NCBI GenBank assembly: GCA_947476465.1
Contig: CANJQN010000006.1
Location: 62,001-126,000 of the forward strand
From: Comamonadaceae bacterium
GTDB taxonomy: Bacteria; Pseudomonadota; Gammaproteobacteria; Burkholderiales; Burkholderiaceae_C
Reading direction: 5' to 3'
DNA length: 64,000 bases
The notes under the pieces are model-generated. The model did not search any database. It was not told where the DNA came from and saw nothing but the letters and a program-made list of their open reading frames with translations. The position numbers were made by a program, and so were the translations under genes. Of this stretch, positions 18,078 to 26,134 are shown one piece after another; positions within the stretch are counted from its first letter, which is position 1; each line of letters starts with the position of its first letter.

Positions 18078-18790
18078 CCTCGCAGCTCCACATGCTCCAG
18101 CAGCTCGAAGTCCTCACCGGCGCGAGGCTCGGTGAACAGCGCAACACTGTCGAAGCGGCACGGGGGCAGTGTCTCGAAGCGCTCCTGGGCCGTGCGCATC
18201 AGCGCCTGCTCCACAGACAACGGCACGTCGCTGAGGTCGCCCGTCAAGGAAAGGTGAAAGCGGAACTGCTCCAACACCCACGGGTAGCCCCACCGCATCA
18301 GCAGCGCATCCTGCTGCGGCGTCAGACCCACATCGCGGCGGCGCCGCAGTTGCGGCTCGTCCAGAAGCCGCGCGAGCGGGTGAAGTTGCATGACGCAGGC
18401 GGTGGCGACGGCATCAAGCAGCTTCGAGGGCTCGGCAGGGCGCAGGGCCAGGAAGCGATCCATCCACACCACCCGCAAGGCCGGCAGGGTGAAAGCCGGC
18501 AGCGCCGCACACAGCTGGCGCAATGCGGAACGCAGGTCTGCCAGAGAACACCCCGCAGCGAGTTGAAAGGGGGCCTTAAGCGTGCCGTGCCAGCCATAGC
18601 GGCGCGGCTCGGCCGTCACACGCCGCAGCAACTGCACATCGACACCCGCGATGGGCGGCGGCTCAAGAGCGCGGTGCGTCGCCGCGCAGCGCCCCAGCCA
18701 CTGGCTGCCTGCGGCCCACCAGGGCGAATCGGTGGCCGGCGCGAAATAGATCGCGCAGCGATAAGGCGAGGCCTTGTCAACGTTCGTCAT
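18074..18790 (-). CDS. DUF1045 phosphonate-locus protein, 2H phosphoesterase type
   Basis: A 238-residue protein of the DUF1045 family, which as I recall is found in C-P lyase operons. Two H-x-T/S motifs are visible: H68-G-T70 (YGWHGTLKAPF) and H179-L-S181 (FRFHLSLTG). This pair defines the 2H phosphoesterase fold, whose known members open 2',3'- or 1,2-cyclic phosphates. It lies between phnF and phnN with overlaps on both sides, so it is part of the pathway unit. The island has no phnP, the usual phosphoribosyl 1,2-cyclic phosphodiesterase, so this protein is the best local candidate for that step (inference). Confidence 0.85.
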   Translation of the reverse strand: MTNVDKASPYRCAIYFAPATDSPWWAAGSQWLGRCAATHRALEPPPIAGVDVQLLRRVTAEPRRYGWHGTLKAPFQLAAGCSLADLRSALRQLCAALPAFTLPALRVVWMDRFLALRPAEPSKLLDAVATACVMQLHPLARLLDEPQLRRRRDVGLTPQQDALLMRWGYPWVLEQFRFHLSLTGDLSDVPLSVEQALMRTAQERFETLPPCRFDSVALFTEPRAGEDFELLEHVELRG

Positions 18791-19538
18791 GCTGCACGGT
18801 CAGGGTGACGCGGTCTCCGGCGAACCAGGTGACCGCGTATTCGATGGGAACGCCGGCGCTGTCCACGTTCACGCTCGTGACCTGAAGCACCGGGCGTGAG
18901 CCCGGCTGCTTGAGCGCCGCCGCCACCTGCGCCGAAGGCATGCGGGCCGACACCCGGCTTTCGAGCCGCGTGTAGTCGTCCACGCCATGCTCGCGAAATC
19001 CTTGCGTGATCGAGCCGGTCAACTCGATGGCGGACTGCATGCCCGCGAAGCGCGGCAGCGGAAAGTAACGGTCGCTCACGTGCAGGGGCTGACCCTCGCC
19101 TTCGCCCACGACTTGAAGGTGCAACACCTTGCCGCCCGATCGAAGCTGCAGCGCCCGGGCCTCGTCGGGCTGCGCGCGCACCACGTCGGCCGCCATCACA
19201 TGCAGGCCGCCGCGCAGCCCCGCCTGGTCCATGCTTTGCCGGTGGCGGCTTCGCTTGCCCAGCGCCAGGTCGACCGCGAAGTCTTCGACATAGGTGCCGC
19301 TGCCCTGGGTGGAGCGAACCAGGCCGCGCTGGGACAGGCTGGCCAGCGAACGGCGGATGGTGTGGCGGTTCACGCCGAACTGCCCAGCCAGTGTGTGCTC
19401 GGACGGCATGCGCTCACCCGGCAGATAGTCCCCGCGCCCGATGGCGCCCGCGAGGTCGCCCGCGATGCGCGCCCATGCGCTGTCGCGCACCGCCGGTTCG
19501 ATGAGGGTCGCTGTGTCAGAGGAATCCGCTCTTGTCAT
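18777..19538 (-). CDS. phnF: GntR-family phosphonate regulator PhnF
   Basis: A 253-residue regulator. The N-terminal GntR winged helix (about 15-85: WARIAGDLAGAIGRGDYLPGERMPSEHTLAGQFGVNRHTIRRSL, written here as a region, with the recognition segment NRHTIRRSL) is followed by a UTRA ligand domain (about 95-250). The start at 19538 is used because the frame beyond it (to 19733) crosses the divergent promoter and lies over phnG. It is transcribed away from phnG with 74 bp between them. That gap holds the TTGTATAGACAA motif proposed as its operator. The family represses phn genes when phosphonate substrate is absent. Confidence 0.92.
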   Translation of the reverse strand: MTRADSSDTATLIEPAVRDSAWARIAGDLAGAIGRGDYLPGERMPSEHTLAGQFGVNRHTIRRSLASLSQRGLVRSTQGSGTYVEDFAVDLALGKRSRHRQSMDQAGLRGGLHVMAADVVRAQPDEARALQLRSGGKVLHLQVVGEGEGQPLHVSDRYFPLPRFAGMQSAIELTGSITQGFREHGVDDYTRLESRVSARMPSAQVAAALKQPGSRPVLQVTSVNVDSAGVPIEYAVTWFAGDRVTLTVQHDER

Positions 19539-19581
19539 GAAAGCTACACAAGCACTGCCTAAGCTGGGCGCTGTGTTCAAG

Positions 19582-19593
19582 TTGTATAGACAA
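19582..19593 (+). promoter_or_regulatory. Putative PhnF operator before phnG
   Basis: TTGTATAGACAA has perfect TTGT/ACAA arms around ATAG and lies between the divergent phnF and phnG starts. It agrees at 10 of 12 positions with TGGTATAGACCA, which I recall as the mycobacterial PhnF site. A nearly identical copy lies before phnC (26135-26146). Its TATAGA core could overlap a -10. Confidence 0.7.
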
Positions 19594-19612
19594 GTGACAG
19601 GGTATCCGCTTG

Positions 19613-20122
19613 ATGTTTCATGAATTTGACAGTGCCGGTGCGAACCGGCCGCCCTCGCGAAAAGACTGGATGGCGTTGCTCGCCCGGGCGCCGGTGCCGG
19701 CGCTCGAATCCGCTCTGGGCGAGCAGGCCGCACACGAGCCGCGCTGGCTGCGCCGCCCGGAGACCGGCCTGATGATGGTCCAGGGCCGCGCCGGCGGCAC
19801 CGGCGAGCGTTTCAACCTCGGCGAAGTCACGGTCACCCGCTGCGCCCTGCGCCCCGCCGGCGACAACCACCAGGCGGCCGTGGGTGTGGCCTACGTGCTG
19901 GGCCGCAACCACCGCCAGTCCGTGCTCGCCGCCCTGGCCGATTCGCTGTTGCAAGACCCGCTTCACCAGCCGCGGCTCGAGGCCGTTCTGCTCGAACCGG
20001 TGCGCCGCCACCTGGCTGCGCAGCAAGCGGGCCGCCAGGCCCGCACGCAGTCGACCAAGGTCGACTTCTTCACCGTCGCCCGCGAGTCCGGCAGCGGTTC
20101 CGACGAAGGAGCCGACGAATGA
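19613..20122 (+). CDS. phnG: Carbon-phosphorus lyase core subunit PhnG
   Basis: A 169-residue subunit of the PhnGHIJ core complex. With PhnI, PhnH and PhnL it takes part in joining MgATP and phosphonate to give ribose 5-triphosphate-linked phosphonate. Recognisable stretches are RKDWMALLARAP near the N-terminus, ETGLMMVQGRAGGTGERFNLGEVTVTRCAL, and GRNHRQSVLAALADSLLQ. An in-frame TTG at 19610 precedes the ATG used here. Its stop overlaps the phnH start as ATGA, as in most junctions of this unit. Confidence 0.94.
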   Translation: MFHEFDSAGANRPPSRKDWMALLARAPVPALESALGEQAAHEPRWLRRPETGLMMVQGRAGGTGERFNLGEVTVTRCALRPAGDNHQAAVGVAYVLGRNHRQSVLAALADSLLQDPLHQPRLEAVLLEPVRRHLAAQQAGRQARTQSTKVDFFTVARESGSGSDEGADE

Positions 20123-20748
20123 ACCCCCAAGAGCTGCAACAGATTCGCGCCGGCTTCCACCACGAAGCCTTCGGCAGCCAAGCCGTGTTCCGGTCCACGC
20201 TGCAGGCCTTGTCGCACCCGGGCCGCCTGATTGCCATGCCTCAGGCGTCGCAGTTTCCGCGCACTGGCCATCCGGCCGCGGCGGCCTTGCTGCTGGCCCT
20301 GCTCGATGCCGACTGCACAGTCTGGCTATCGCCCTGCCTGCGCCCGTCGGACGCGGCCGCGTGGCTGCGCTTTCACACCGGCTGTCAGCTAGCCGAAGAG
20401 CCCGCCTCGGCGCAGTTCCTGTGGGTCGGCCAGGGCGACGCATTGCCGCCGCTGGACACACTGATGCTCGGCACCGATGCCTACCCAGACCAGTCAGCCA
20501 CTTGCGTGATCGAGGTCGCATCGCTGGGTTCGGTGAGCGAGCCGGCCGGCGATGAATGGGTGCTCCAAGGCCCAGGCATCGACGGCGGCATCACGCTGGC
20601 CGCGCGCGGTCTGCCGATGGACTTCATCGGCCAGCGCGAGCGCAATCACGGTGCGTTTCCCTGCGGCGTCGATCTGCTGCTGACCACACCCACCCATGCG
20701 GTGGGCCTGCCGCGCACCACACGTGTGCTCTCATCCAGGCGGGCCTGA
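20119..20748 (+). CDS. phnH: Carbon-phosphorus lyase core subunit PhnH
   Basis: A 209-residue subunit of the C-P lyase core, with the typical FRSTLQALSHPGRL segment near residues 27-40 and a GIDLLL-like (FPCGVDLLL) C-terminal stretch, which belongs to the PLP-transferase-like fold without PLP use. It starts within the phnG stop and ends 2 bp before phnI, so translation is coupled. Length agrees with E. coli PhnH (194 residues). Confidence 0.95.
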   Translation: MNPQELQQIRAGFHHEAFGSQAVFRSTLQALSHPGRLIAMPQASQFPRTGHPAAAALLLALLDADCTVWLSPCLRPSDAAAWLRFHTGCQLAEEPASAQFLWVGQGDALPPLDTLMLGTDAYPDQSATCVIEVASLGSVSEPAGDEWVLQGPGIDGGITLAARGLPMDFIGQRERNHGAFPCGVDLLLTTPTHAVGLPRTTRVLSSRRA

Positions 20749-20750
20749 CC

Positions 20751-21860
20751 ATGTACGTGGCCGTCAAGGGCGGTGAAGCCGCCATCCTCAACAGCTATCG
20801 GCTGCTCGACGAGCAGCGCCGCGGCGACACCGCCCAGCCCGAGCTGAGCGTCACCCAGATCCGCCAGCAACTCAAGCTGGCGGTCGACCGGGTGATGACC
20901 GAGGGCTCCGTCTGTGACCCGGAACTCGCCGCCCTGGCCATCAAGCAGGCCAGCGGCGATCTGGTCGAAGCCATCTTCCTGCTGCGCGCCTACCGCGCCA
21001 CCCTGCCCCGCCTGGGCACGACCTGCGCGCTGGACACCGCCCGCATGCGCCTGGACCGGCGTATCTCGGCCACCTTCAAGGACCTGCCCGGCGGGCAGAT
21101 CCTGGGCCCCACCTACGACTACACGCAGCGCCTGCTCGACTTCACCCTGCTGGCCAACGCCGCATGCACTCCAGCCGGCCCTGCGCCCTCGTCCACCACC
21201 GAGGCCCACACCGAGTCGCCCCGCGTGGTGGACCTGCTCAATCACGAAGGGCTGATCGAAACGCGCCCCATCCCGCCCGGCGACCCGGCGCCGGTGGACC
21301 TCACGCGCGAGCCGCTGCGGTTTCCCGCCGCGCGCGCCACGCGCCTGCAAAACCTGGCTCGCGGCGACGAAGGCTTCCTGCTGGCGATCGCCTATTCCAC
21401 GCAACGCGGCTACTCGCACACCCATCCCTTCGTCGGCGAACTGCGCATGGGCCAGGTCGCGGTGGAAGTGATACCCGAGGAACTGGGTTTTCCCATCTCC
21501 ATCGGCGACATCGAGATCACCGAGTGCGAGATGGTCAACCAGTTCGCCGGCAGCAAGAGCGAGCCGCCCCGGTTCACCCGCGGCTACGGACTGGCCTTCG
21601 GCCACAGCGAGCGCAAGGCGATGGCCATGAGCCTGGTCGACCGCGCGCTGCGTGCCGACGAGCTCGGTGAGGCGATCGGGTCGCCCGCGCAGATGCAGGA
21701 GTTCGTGCTCTCGCACAGCGACAGCCTGGAAGCCTCGGGCTTCGTGCAGCACCTGAAGCTGCCCCACTACGTGGACTTCCAGTCCGAACTGGAGCTGGTT
21801 CGCCGGATGCGCGCGCAGGCCGCCGCCGGCGCCACCGACCTCGATAAGGAGCCGGCATGA
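20751..21860 (+). CDS. phnI: Carbon-phosphorus lyase core subunit PhnI
   Basis: A 369-residue protein, the nucleosidase-like subunit that replaces adenine of MgATP by phosphonate together with PhnG, H and L. The start MYVAVKGGEAAI is diagnostic. LSVTQIRQQL, RAYRATLPRLGT, ISATFKDLPGGQILGPTYDYTQRLLDF and HPFVGELRMGQV follow. The frame is open upstream to 20556, inside phnH, but only 20751 gives the family N-terminus. It overlaps phnJ by ATGA. Confidence 0.96.
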   Translation: MYVAVKGGEAAILNSYRLLDEQRRGDTAQPELSVTQIRQQLKLAVDRVMTEGSVCDPELAALAIKQASGDLVEAIFLLRAYRATLPRLGTTCALDTARMRLDRRISATFKDLPGGQILGPTYDYTQRLLDFTLLANAACTPAGPAPSSTTEAHTESPRVVDLLNHEGLIETRPIPPGDPAPVDLTREPLRFPAARATRLQNLARGDEGFLLAIAYSTQRGYSHTHPFVGELRMGQVAVEVIPEELGFPISIGDIEITECEMVNQFAGSKSEPPRFTRGYGLAFGHSERKAMAMSLVDRALRADELGEAIGSPAQMQEFVLSHSDSLEASGFVQHLKLPHYVDFQSELELVRRMRAQAAAGATDLDKEPA

Positions 21861-22831
21861 CCGACACCCGCCTCACCCTCGCGCCCGCCGCGCCAGGCCC
21901 CGATGCGACGCCGCCTGAAGCGGGCGAACAGGTCAACTTCGCCTACCTCGACGAGCGCACCAAGCGCATGATCCGCCGCGCCATCCTCAAGGCGGTGGCC
22001 ATTCCGGGCTACCAGGTGCCCTTCGGCTCGCGCGAGATGCCCTTGCCCTATGGCTGGGGCACCGGCGGCATCCAGGTCACTGCCTCGGTGATCGGGCCGC
22101 GCGACACGCTCAAGGTGATCGACCAGGGCTCGGACGACACGGTCAACGCCGTGAACATCCGGCGCTTTTTCGAGCGCACGGCCGGCGTGGCCACCACCAC
22201 ACGCACCGGCCAGGCCAGCGTGATCCAGACGCGCCACCGCATCCCGGAGACGCCGCTCGCCGAGGGTCAGATCATCGTCTACCAGGTGCCCGTGCCCGAG
22301 CCCATGCAGCGCCTGGAGCCGCGCGAGACCGAAACGCGCACGCTGCACGGCCTGGCCGAGTACGGCCTGATGCACGTCAAGCTCTATGAGGACATCGCGC
22401 GCTACGGCCACATCTCCACCACCTACGACTACCCCGTGATGGTGAACCACCGCTACGTGATGTCGCCCTCGCCCATTCCGAAGTTCGACAACCCCAAGAT
22501 GCACATGAACCCGGCGCTGCAGCTGTTCGGCGCCGGCCGCGAAAAGCGCATCTATGCCGTGCCACCCTACACGCCGGTCGAGAGTCTGGCCTTTGAAGAC
22601 CATCCCTTCGAGGTACAGAAGTGGGACGCCGCCTGCTCGCTGTGCGCTGCGACCGATTCCTTCCTCGACGAGGTAATCGTCGACGACGCGGGCGGGCGCA
22701 TGCATGTGTGCTCTGACTCCGACTATTGCCAGGATCGCCAGGAGCACCTTGAGCACCAGCACTCGCGGGGTCAGCCGGACCTGGCGTGCGTGCAGGCCGA
22801 TGCCGCAGCGGCGTCGCGGGAGGCGCCATGA
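21857..22831 (+). CDS. phnJ: C-P lyase radical-SAM subunit PhnJ
   Basis: A 324-residue enzyme that cleaves the carbon-phosphorus bond of ribose-1-phosphonate 5-phosphate by S-adenosylmethionine radical chemistry. The four Cys are C260, C263, C285 and C291. Their spacing (3, 22, 6) equals that of E. coli C241, C244, C266 and C272, so the cluster ligands and the catalytic Cys are in place. The N-terminus (FAYLDERTKRMIRRAILKA) and AVPPYTPVESL also match. The C-terminal tail after the last Cys is some 30 residues long and His/Ala-rich, a little longer than in E. coli. Its stop overlaps the GNAT start. Confidence 0.97.
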   Translation: MTDTRLTLAPAAPGPDATPPEAGEQVNFAYLDERTKRMIRRAILKAVAIPGYQVPFGSREMPLPYGWGTGGIQVTASVIGPRDTLKVIDQGSDDTVNAVNIRRFFERTAGVATTTRTGQASVIQTRHRIPETPLAEGQIIVYQVPVPEPMQRLEPRETETRTLHGLAEYGLMHVKLYEDIARYGHISTTYDYPVMVNHRYVMSPSPIPKFDNPKMHMNPALQLFGAGREKRIYAVPPYTPVESLAFEDHPFEVQKWDAACSLCAATDSFLDEVIVDDAGGRMHVCSDSDYCQDRQEHLEHQHSRGQPDLACVQADAAAASREAP

Positions 22832-23280
22832 TCATCGTCATCCGCCAGGCGACCGAGGCCGACCTGCCCAGTGTGCTGGCCCTGTATTCGCAGCCCGGCC
22901 TGGACAACGGCCGCGTGGTGGACGTCCCCACGGCCCGCGAGTTGTTCGCGCAGTTCGCCCGCTACCCCAACTACCGGCTGTTCGTCGCCTGCGACGAGGC
23001 GCAGCACGGCTGCGTGGTCGGCACCTACTCACTGCTGATCATGCACAACCTGGCGCACCACGCCACCCCCTCGGCCGTCGCCGAGGACGTCGCCGTCGCA
23101 CCTGAGCGCCATGGCCAGGGCATCGGGCGTCAACTCATGGCCCATGCCGTCGCGCAGGCGCGCGAAGCCGGCTGCTACAAGCTGGCGCTGTCCTCGAACC
23201 AGAAGCGCGAGAAAGCCCACGCCTTCTACCTGTCGCTCGGCTTCAAGCTGCACGGCCTGAGCTTTGTCATCGAAACATGA
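22828..23280 (+). CDS. GNAT N-acetyltransferase, PhnO-like
   Basis: A 150-residue acetyltransferase. The acetyl-CoA loop is seen in VAVAPERHGQGIGRQLMAHAVAQAREAGCYKLALSSNQ (written as a region; core Q/R-x-x-G-x-G/R is RHGQGIG), followed by the AHAFYLSLGFKLHG end motif of GNAT enzymes. The start at 22828 has GGGAGG upstream and overlaps the phnJ stop as ATGA. In E. coli the phn operon encodes PhnO, which acetylates aminoalkylphosphonates. The same role is likely here but the substrate is unproven. A GC-rich repeat follows before phnK. Confidence 0.85.
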   Translation: MIIVIRQATEADLPSVLALYSQPGLDNGRVVDVPTARELFAQFARYPNYRLFVACDEAQHGCVVGTYSLLIMHNLAHHATPSAVAEDVAVAPERHGQGIGRQLMAHAVAQAREAGCYKLALSSNQKREKAHAFYLSLGFKLHGLSFVIET

Positions 23281-23404
23281 CCCCCCCGAAGCGCCTTCGG
23301 CGCCTCCCCCCAAGGGGGCGCCACCAGCGGCCCGGCAAAGCCGGTTCTGCGGGGGCCGCTGGTGCGGACACTGCATTCAAACAGGGCGGGCGACGCCCAG
23401 CCTG
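23281..23404. repeat. Nested GC-rich hairpin repeat between the phnO-like gene and phnK
   Basis: The 136-bp gap in the phn unit holds stacked inverted repeats: GCGCC-TTC-GGCGC near 23291-23303, CCCCC-CAA-GGGGG near 23306-23318, and a long-range pair CACCAGCGGCCC (23322-23333) with GGGCCGCTGGTG (23353-23364). The last pair encloses the smaller stem CCGGC-AAA-GCCGG (23332-23344). The style is that of intergenic repeats frequent in Comamonadaceae (memory). No T-run follows, so it is not a standard terminator. Confidence 0.5.
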
Positions 23405-23416
23405 ATGGGAACTCAC

Positions 23417-24199
23417 ATGCATTCTGAATCTATGCCCCTACTGAAGGTGCGCAATATTGCCAAGCGCTTCGGCGACCAGGTGGCCCTGCATGACGCTTCG
23501 TTCGACCTGTGGCCCGGCGAAGTGCTGGCCATCGTCGGCGAGTCCGGCTCGGGCAAGACCACCTTGCTCAACACGATCGCGGCGCGCAGCCGGCCCGACC
23601 ACGGCACCGTGGAGTTTCGCACTCGTGAGGGCCAGCTTCTCGACGTGCACGCCATGGGCGAGGCCCGTCAGCGCATGCTGGCGCGCACCGACTGGGGTCT
23701 GGTGCACCAGCACGCCGCCGACGGCCTGCGCATGGATGTCTCGGCCGGTGCCAACGTCGGCGAACGGCTGATGGGCCTGGGCGAGCGCAATTACGGCCGC
23801 CTGCGCGCCGTCGCCACCGATTGGTTGAAGCGGGTGGAGATCGACCCGGCCCGCATCGACGACGCACCGCGCACCTTTTCCGGCGGCATGCGCCAGCGTC
23901 TGCAGATCGCCCGCAACCTGGTCACCCAGCCGCGGCTGGTGTTCATGGACGAACCCACCTCCGGCCTGGATGTGTCGGTGCAGGCCCGCCTGCTGGATCT
24001 GCTGCGCCAGCTGACGCGCCAGCTGCACCTGGCCGTGGTGATCGTCACGCACGACCTGGCCGTCGCTCGCCTGTTGGCCCACCGCTTGATGGTGATGCAA
24101 CGCGGCCGCGTGGTCGAGACCGGCCTGACCGACCAGGTGCTCGACGACCCGCAACACCCCTACACGCAGTTGCTGGTTTCTTCCGTCCTCCAACCATGA
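23417..24199 (+). CDS. phnK: C-P lyase ABC-type subunit PhnK
   Basis: An ABC-type ATPase of about 260 residues that docks on the C-P lyase core. Walker A is GESGSGKTT, the signature is FSGGMRQRLQIARNLV, Walker B is LVFMDEPTSGLDVSVQ, and the H-loop is VVIVTHDLAVARLL. The phrase FDLWPGEVLAIVGESGSGKTT is characteristic of PhnK. ATG codons at 23405, 23417 and 23432 are all in frame; 23417 is preferred because GGGAA lies upstream, but this is uncertain. The stop overlaps phnL by ATGA. Confidence 0.94.
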   Translation: MHSESMPLLKVRNIAKRFGDQVALHDASFDLWPGEVLAIVGESGSGKTTLLNTIAARSRPDHGTVEFRTREGQLLDVHAMGEARQRMLARTDWGLVHQHAADGLRMDVSAGANVGERLMGLGERNYGRLRAVATDWLKRVEIDPARIDDAPRTFSGGMRQRLQIARNLVTQPRLVFMDEPTSGLDVSVQARLLDLLRQLTRQLHLAVVIVTHDLAVARLLAHRLMVMQRGRVVETGLTDQVLDDPQHPYTQLLVSSVLQP

Positions 24200-24912
24200 G
24201 TTCCACCATGCTGCACATGAAGGGGGTGTCCAAGCGCTTCACCCTGCACCATCAGAACGGCGCCGAGTTGCGGGTGCTGCAAGACGTCGACCTGCGGCTG
24301 GCCCCCGGCGAATGCCTGGTGCTCGACGGCCCCTCGGGCATGGGCAAGAGCACCCTGCTCAAGCTCGTCTACGCCAACTACCAGGCCACCAGCGGCCAGA
24401 TTTTCTTGCGCCAGAGCGACGGCAGCGAGCTCGACGTCACGCAGGCCAACCCGCGCGCATTGGTGCGCATGCGCCGTGACACAGTGGGCTACGTGAGCCA
24501 GTTCCTGCGGGTGATTCCCCGCGTGCCGGCGCTCGACGTGGTGGCCGAGCCGCTGGTCGACGACGCCGCCAACGACCCGGCCGCGCTGGAAGCCGCCCGG
24601 GAACAGGCCCGCAGCTGGCTCACCCGGCTGCGCATCCCGCAGCGCCTGTGGCACCTGCCCCCGGCCACCTTCTCCGGCGGCGAGCAGCAGCGCATCAACA
24701 TCGCCCGCAACATGATCAAGCCGCGCCCGCTGCTGCTGCTGGACGAGCCCACCGCGTCGCTGGACACCGCCAACACCCAGACCGTGATCGAGCTGATCGG
24801 CGAAGCCGTCGAGCGGGGCGCGGCGGTGATGGGCATCTTCCACGCACCCGAAGTGGGGGCCGCCGTCGCCACGCGGCGCATCGACATGGTGCAGTTCCGG
24901 AGCATCGCATGA
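24196..24912 (+). CDS. phnL: C-P lyase ABC-type subunit PhnL
   Basis: A 238-residue ABC-type ATPase. It shows the Walker A variant GPSGMGKST, LRVIPRVPALDVVAEPL, the signature FSGGEQQRINIARNMI and Walker B LLLLDEPTASLDTAN. The GYVSQFLRVIP stretch is typical for PhnL. It acts with PhnG, H and I in nucleophilic displacement of adenine by the phosphonate. It is coupled to phnK and phnM by ATGA overlaps at both ends. Confidence 0.95.
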   Translation: MSSTMLHMKGVSKRFTLHHQNGAELRVLQDVDLRLAPGECLVLDGPSGMGKSTLLKLVYANYQATSGQIFLRQSDGSELDVTQANPRALVRMRRDTVGYVSQFLRVIPRVPALDVVAEPLVDDAANDPAALEAAREQARSWLTRLRIPQRLWHLPPATFSGGEQQRINIARNMIKPRPLLLLDEPTASLDTANTQTVIELIGEAVERGAAVMGIFHAPEVGAAVATRRIDMVQFRSIA

Positions 24913-26063
24913 GCGCGAGCGTCTTCAAGAACGCACGGCTGGTGCTGGCTGACGAAGTGGTGCACGGCAGTGTCGCCACGCAAGACGGGCGCATCGCGTC
25001 GGTCGATTCCGGCACCTTCAGCGGCCCGGCCGGCTGGGATCTTGAAGGGGATTACCTGCTGCCCGGGCTGGTGGAGATCCACACCGACAACTTCGAGCGG
25101 CATCTGATGCCCCGGCCGAAGGTGCAATGGGCCGAGATGCCGGCCCTGCTCGCGCACGACGCCGAAGTGGCCGCCGCCGGCATCACTACCGTGTTCGACG
25201 CGCTGGGCGTGGGCGATGCCGATCCAGACAGCCTGCGCGGCAGCACCTGGACCGGTGTGATCGACACCATCGACACCGGCTCGCGGCAGAACCTGCTGCG
25301 CGCCGACCACCACCTGCACGTGCGCTGCGAGCTGCCGGCGCCCAACACCATCGAATTGTTCGAGCCTTTCCACGGCCACGAGCGCCTGTCGCTGATCTCG
25401 CTGATGGATCACACCCCCGGCCAGCGCCAGTGGGAGGACATCGAACAGGCCCGCATCTACTACACCGGCAAGAAAGGCTGGAGCGACGACAAGTTCGAGC
25501 GCCAGGTCGAGCATGCTTCCCGGTTGCAGGCCGAGTACGCGCAGCCGCACCGGGCTTACTTCGTCGACTACTGCCGCAGCAATGGCATTGCGATGGCCAG
25601 CCACGACGACACGACCGAGGCCCATGTCGAGCAGGCACATCGCGAGGGCGCCAGCATGTCGGAGTTTCCGACCACGCTGTTGGCGGCCCGGGCGGCCCGC
25701 GAGCGCGGCTTGCTCAACGTGATGGGCGGCCCCAACGTCGTGCGCGGCGGCTCCCACTCGGGCAACGTCGCGGCCTCCGATCTGGCCCGCCAGGGCCTGC
25801 TGGACATCCTGTCGTCCGACTACGTGCCCGGCAGCCTGCTCAGCGCCGTGATGCGACTGGAGGGCGACGGCATCCTGAGCCTGCCCCGGGCCGTGGCCAC
25901 CGTCACGCGCAACCCGGCACGCGCCACCGGCATGAACGACCGGGGCGAGATCGCTGCCGGGCTGCGCGCCGACCTGGTGCAAGTGCGCCTGGTGGACCTT
26001 CCGGGCGGTGCCCGCCAGGCCGTGGTGCGCGCTGTGTGGCGCGAGGGGCAGCGCGTACTTTGA
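24909..26063 (+). CDS. phnM: RPnTP hydrolase PhnM
   Basis: A 384-residue amidohydrolase-fold enzyme that removes pyrophosphate from ribose-1-phosphonate 5-triphosphate. The first metal site HxD is in LVEIHTDNFERHLMPRP, and ASHDDTT, NVVRGGSHSGN and LSSDYVPGSLL supply later metal and substrate residues. It closes the phnGHIJ-GNAT-KLM gene set. After it comes a 102-bp gap with the phnC promoter region. Confidence 0.96.
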   Translation: MSASVFKNARLVLADEVVHGSVATQDGRIASVDSGTFSGPAGWDLEGDYLLPGLVEIHTDNFERHLMPRPKVQWAEMPALLAHDAEVAAAGITTVFDALGVGDADPDSLRGSTWTGVIDTIDTGSRQNLLRADHHLHVRCELPAPNTIELFEPFHGHERLSLISLMDHTPGQRQWEDIEQARIYYTGKKGWSDDKFERQVEHASRLQAEYAQPHRAYFVDYCRSNGIAMASHDDTTEAHVEQAHREGASMSEFPTTLLAARAARERGLLNVMGGPNVVRGGSHSGNVAASDLARQGLLDILSSDYVPGSLLSAVMRLEGDGILSLPRAVATVTRNPARATGMNDRGEIAAGLRADLVQVRLVDLPGGARQAVVRAVWREGQRVL

Positions 26064-26097
26064 GATCGCCTGGAATTGACACGCAACCTTCGCCTGC

Positions 26098-26131
26098 GCG
26101 TCAAACGGCTGTCACATGGCCTGCCCACACT
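26098..26131 (+). promoter_or_regulatory. Candidate Pho box before phnC
   Basis: GCGTCAA-ACGG-CTGTCAC occupies 26098-26115 in 7-4-7 form; the second heptamer is a perfect match and the first agrees at GTCA. CACACT (26126-26131) stands 10 bp beyond, three of six to TATAAT. The putative PhnF operator follows at 26135-26146, which would cover the start of transcription. Together they suggest joint control of phnCDE by Pi and phosphonate. Confidence 0.5.
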
Positions 26132-26134
26132 AGC

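Noticed and set aside
19571..19588. Possible Pho box CTGTGTT-CAAG-TTGTATA before phnG
   Set aside because: Only 8 of 14 positions match and no -10 is found at the right distance. The PhnF motif explains the region better.
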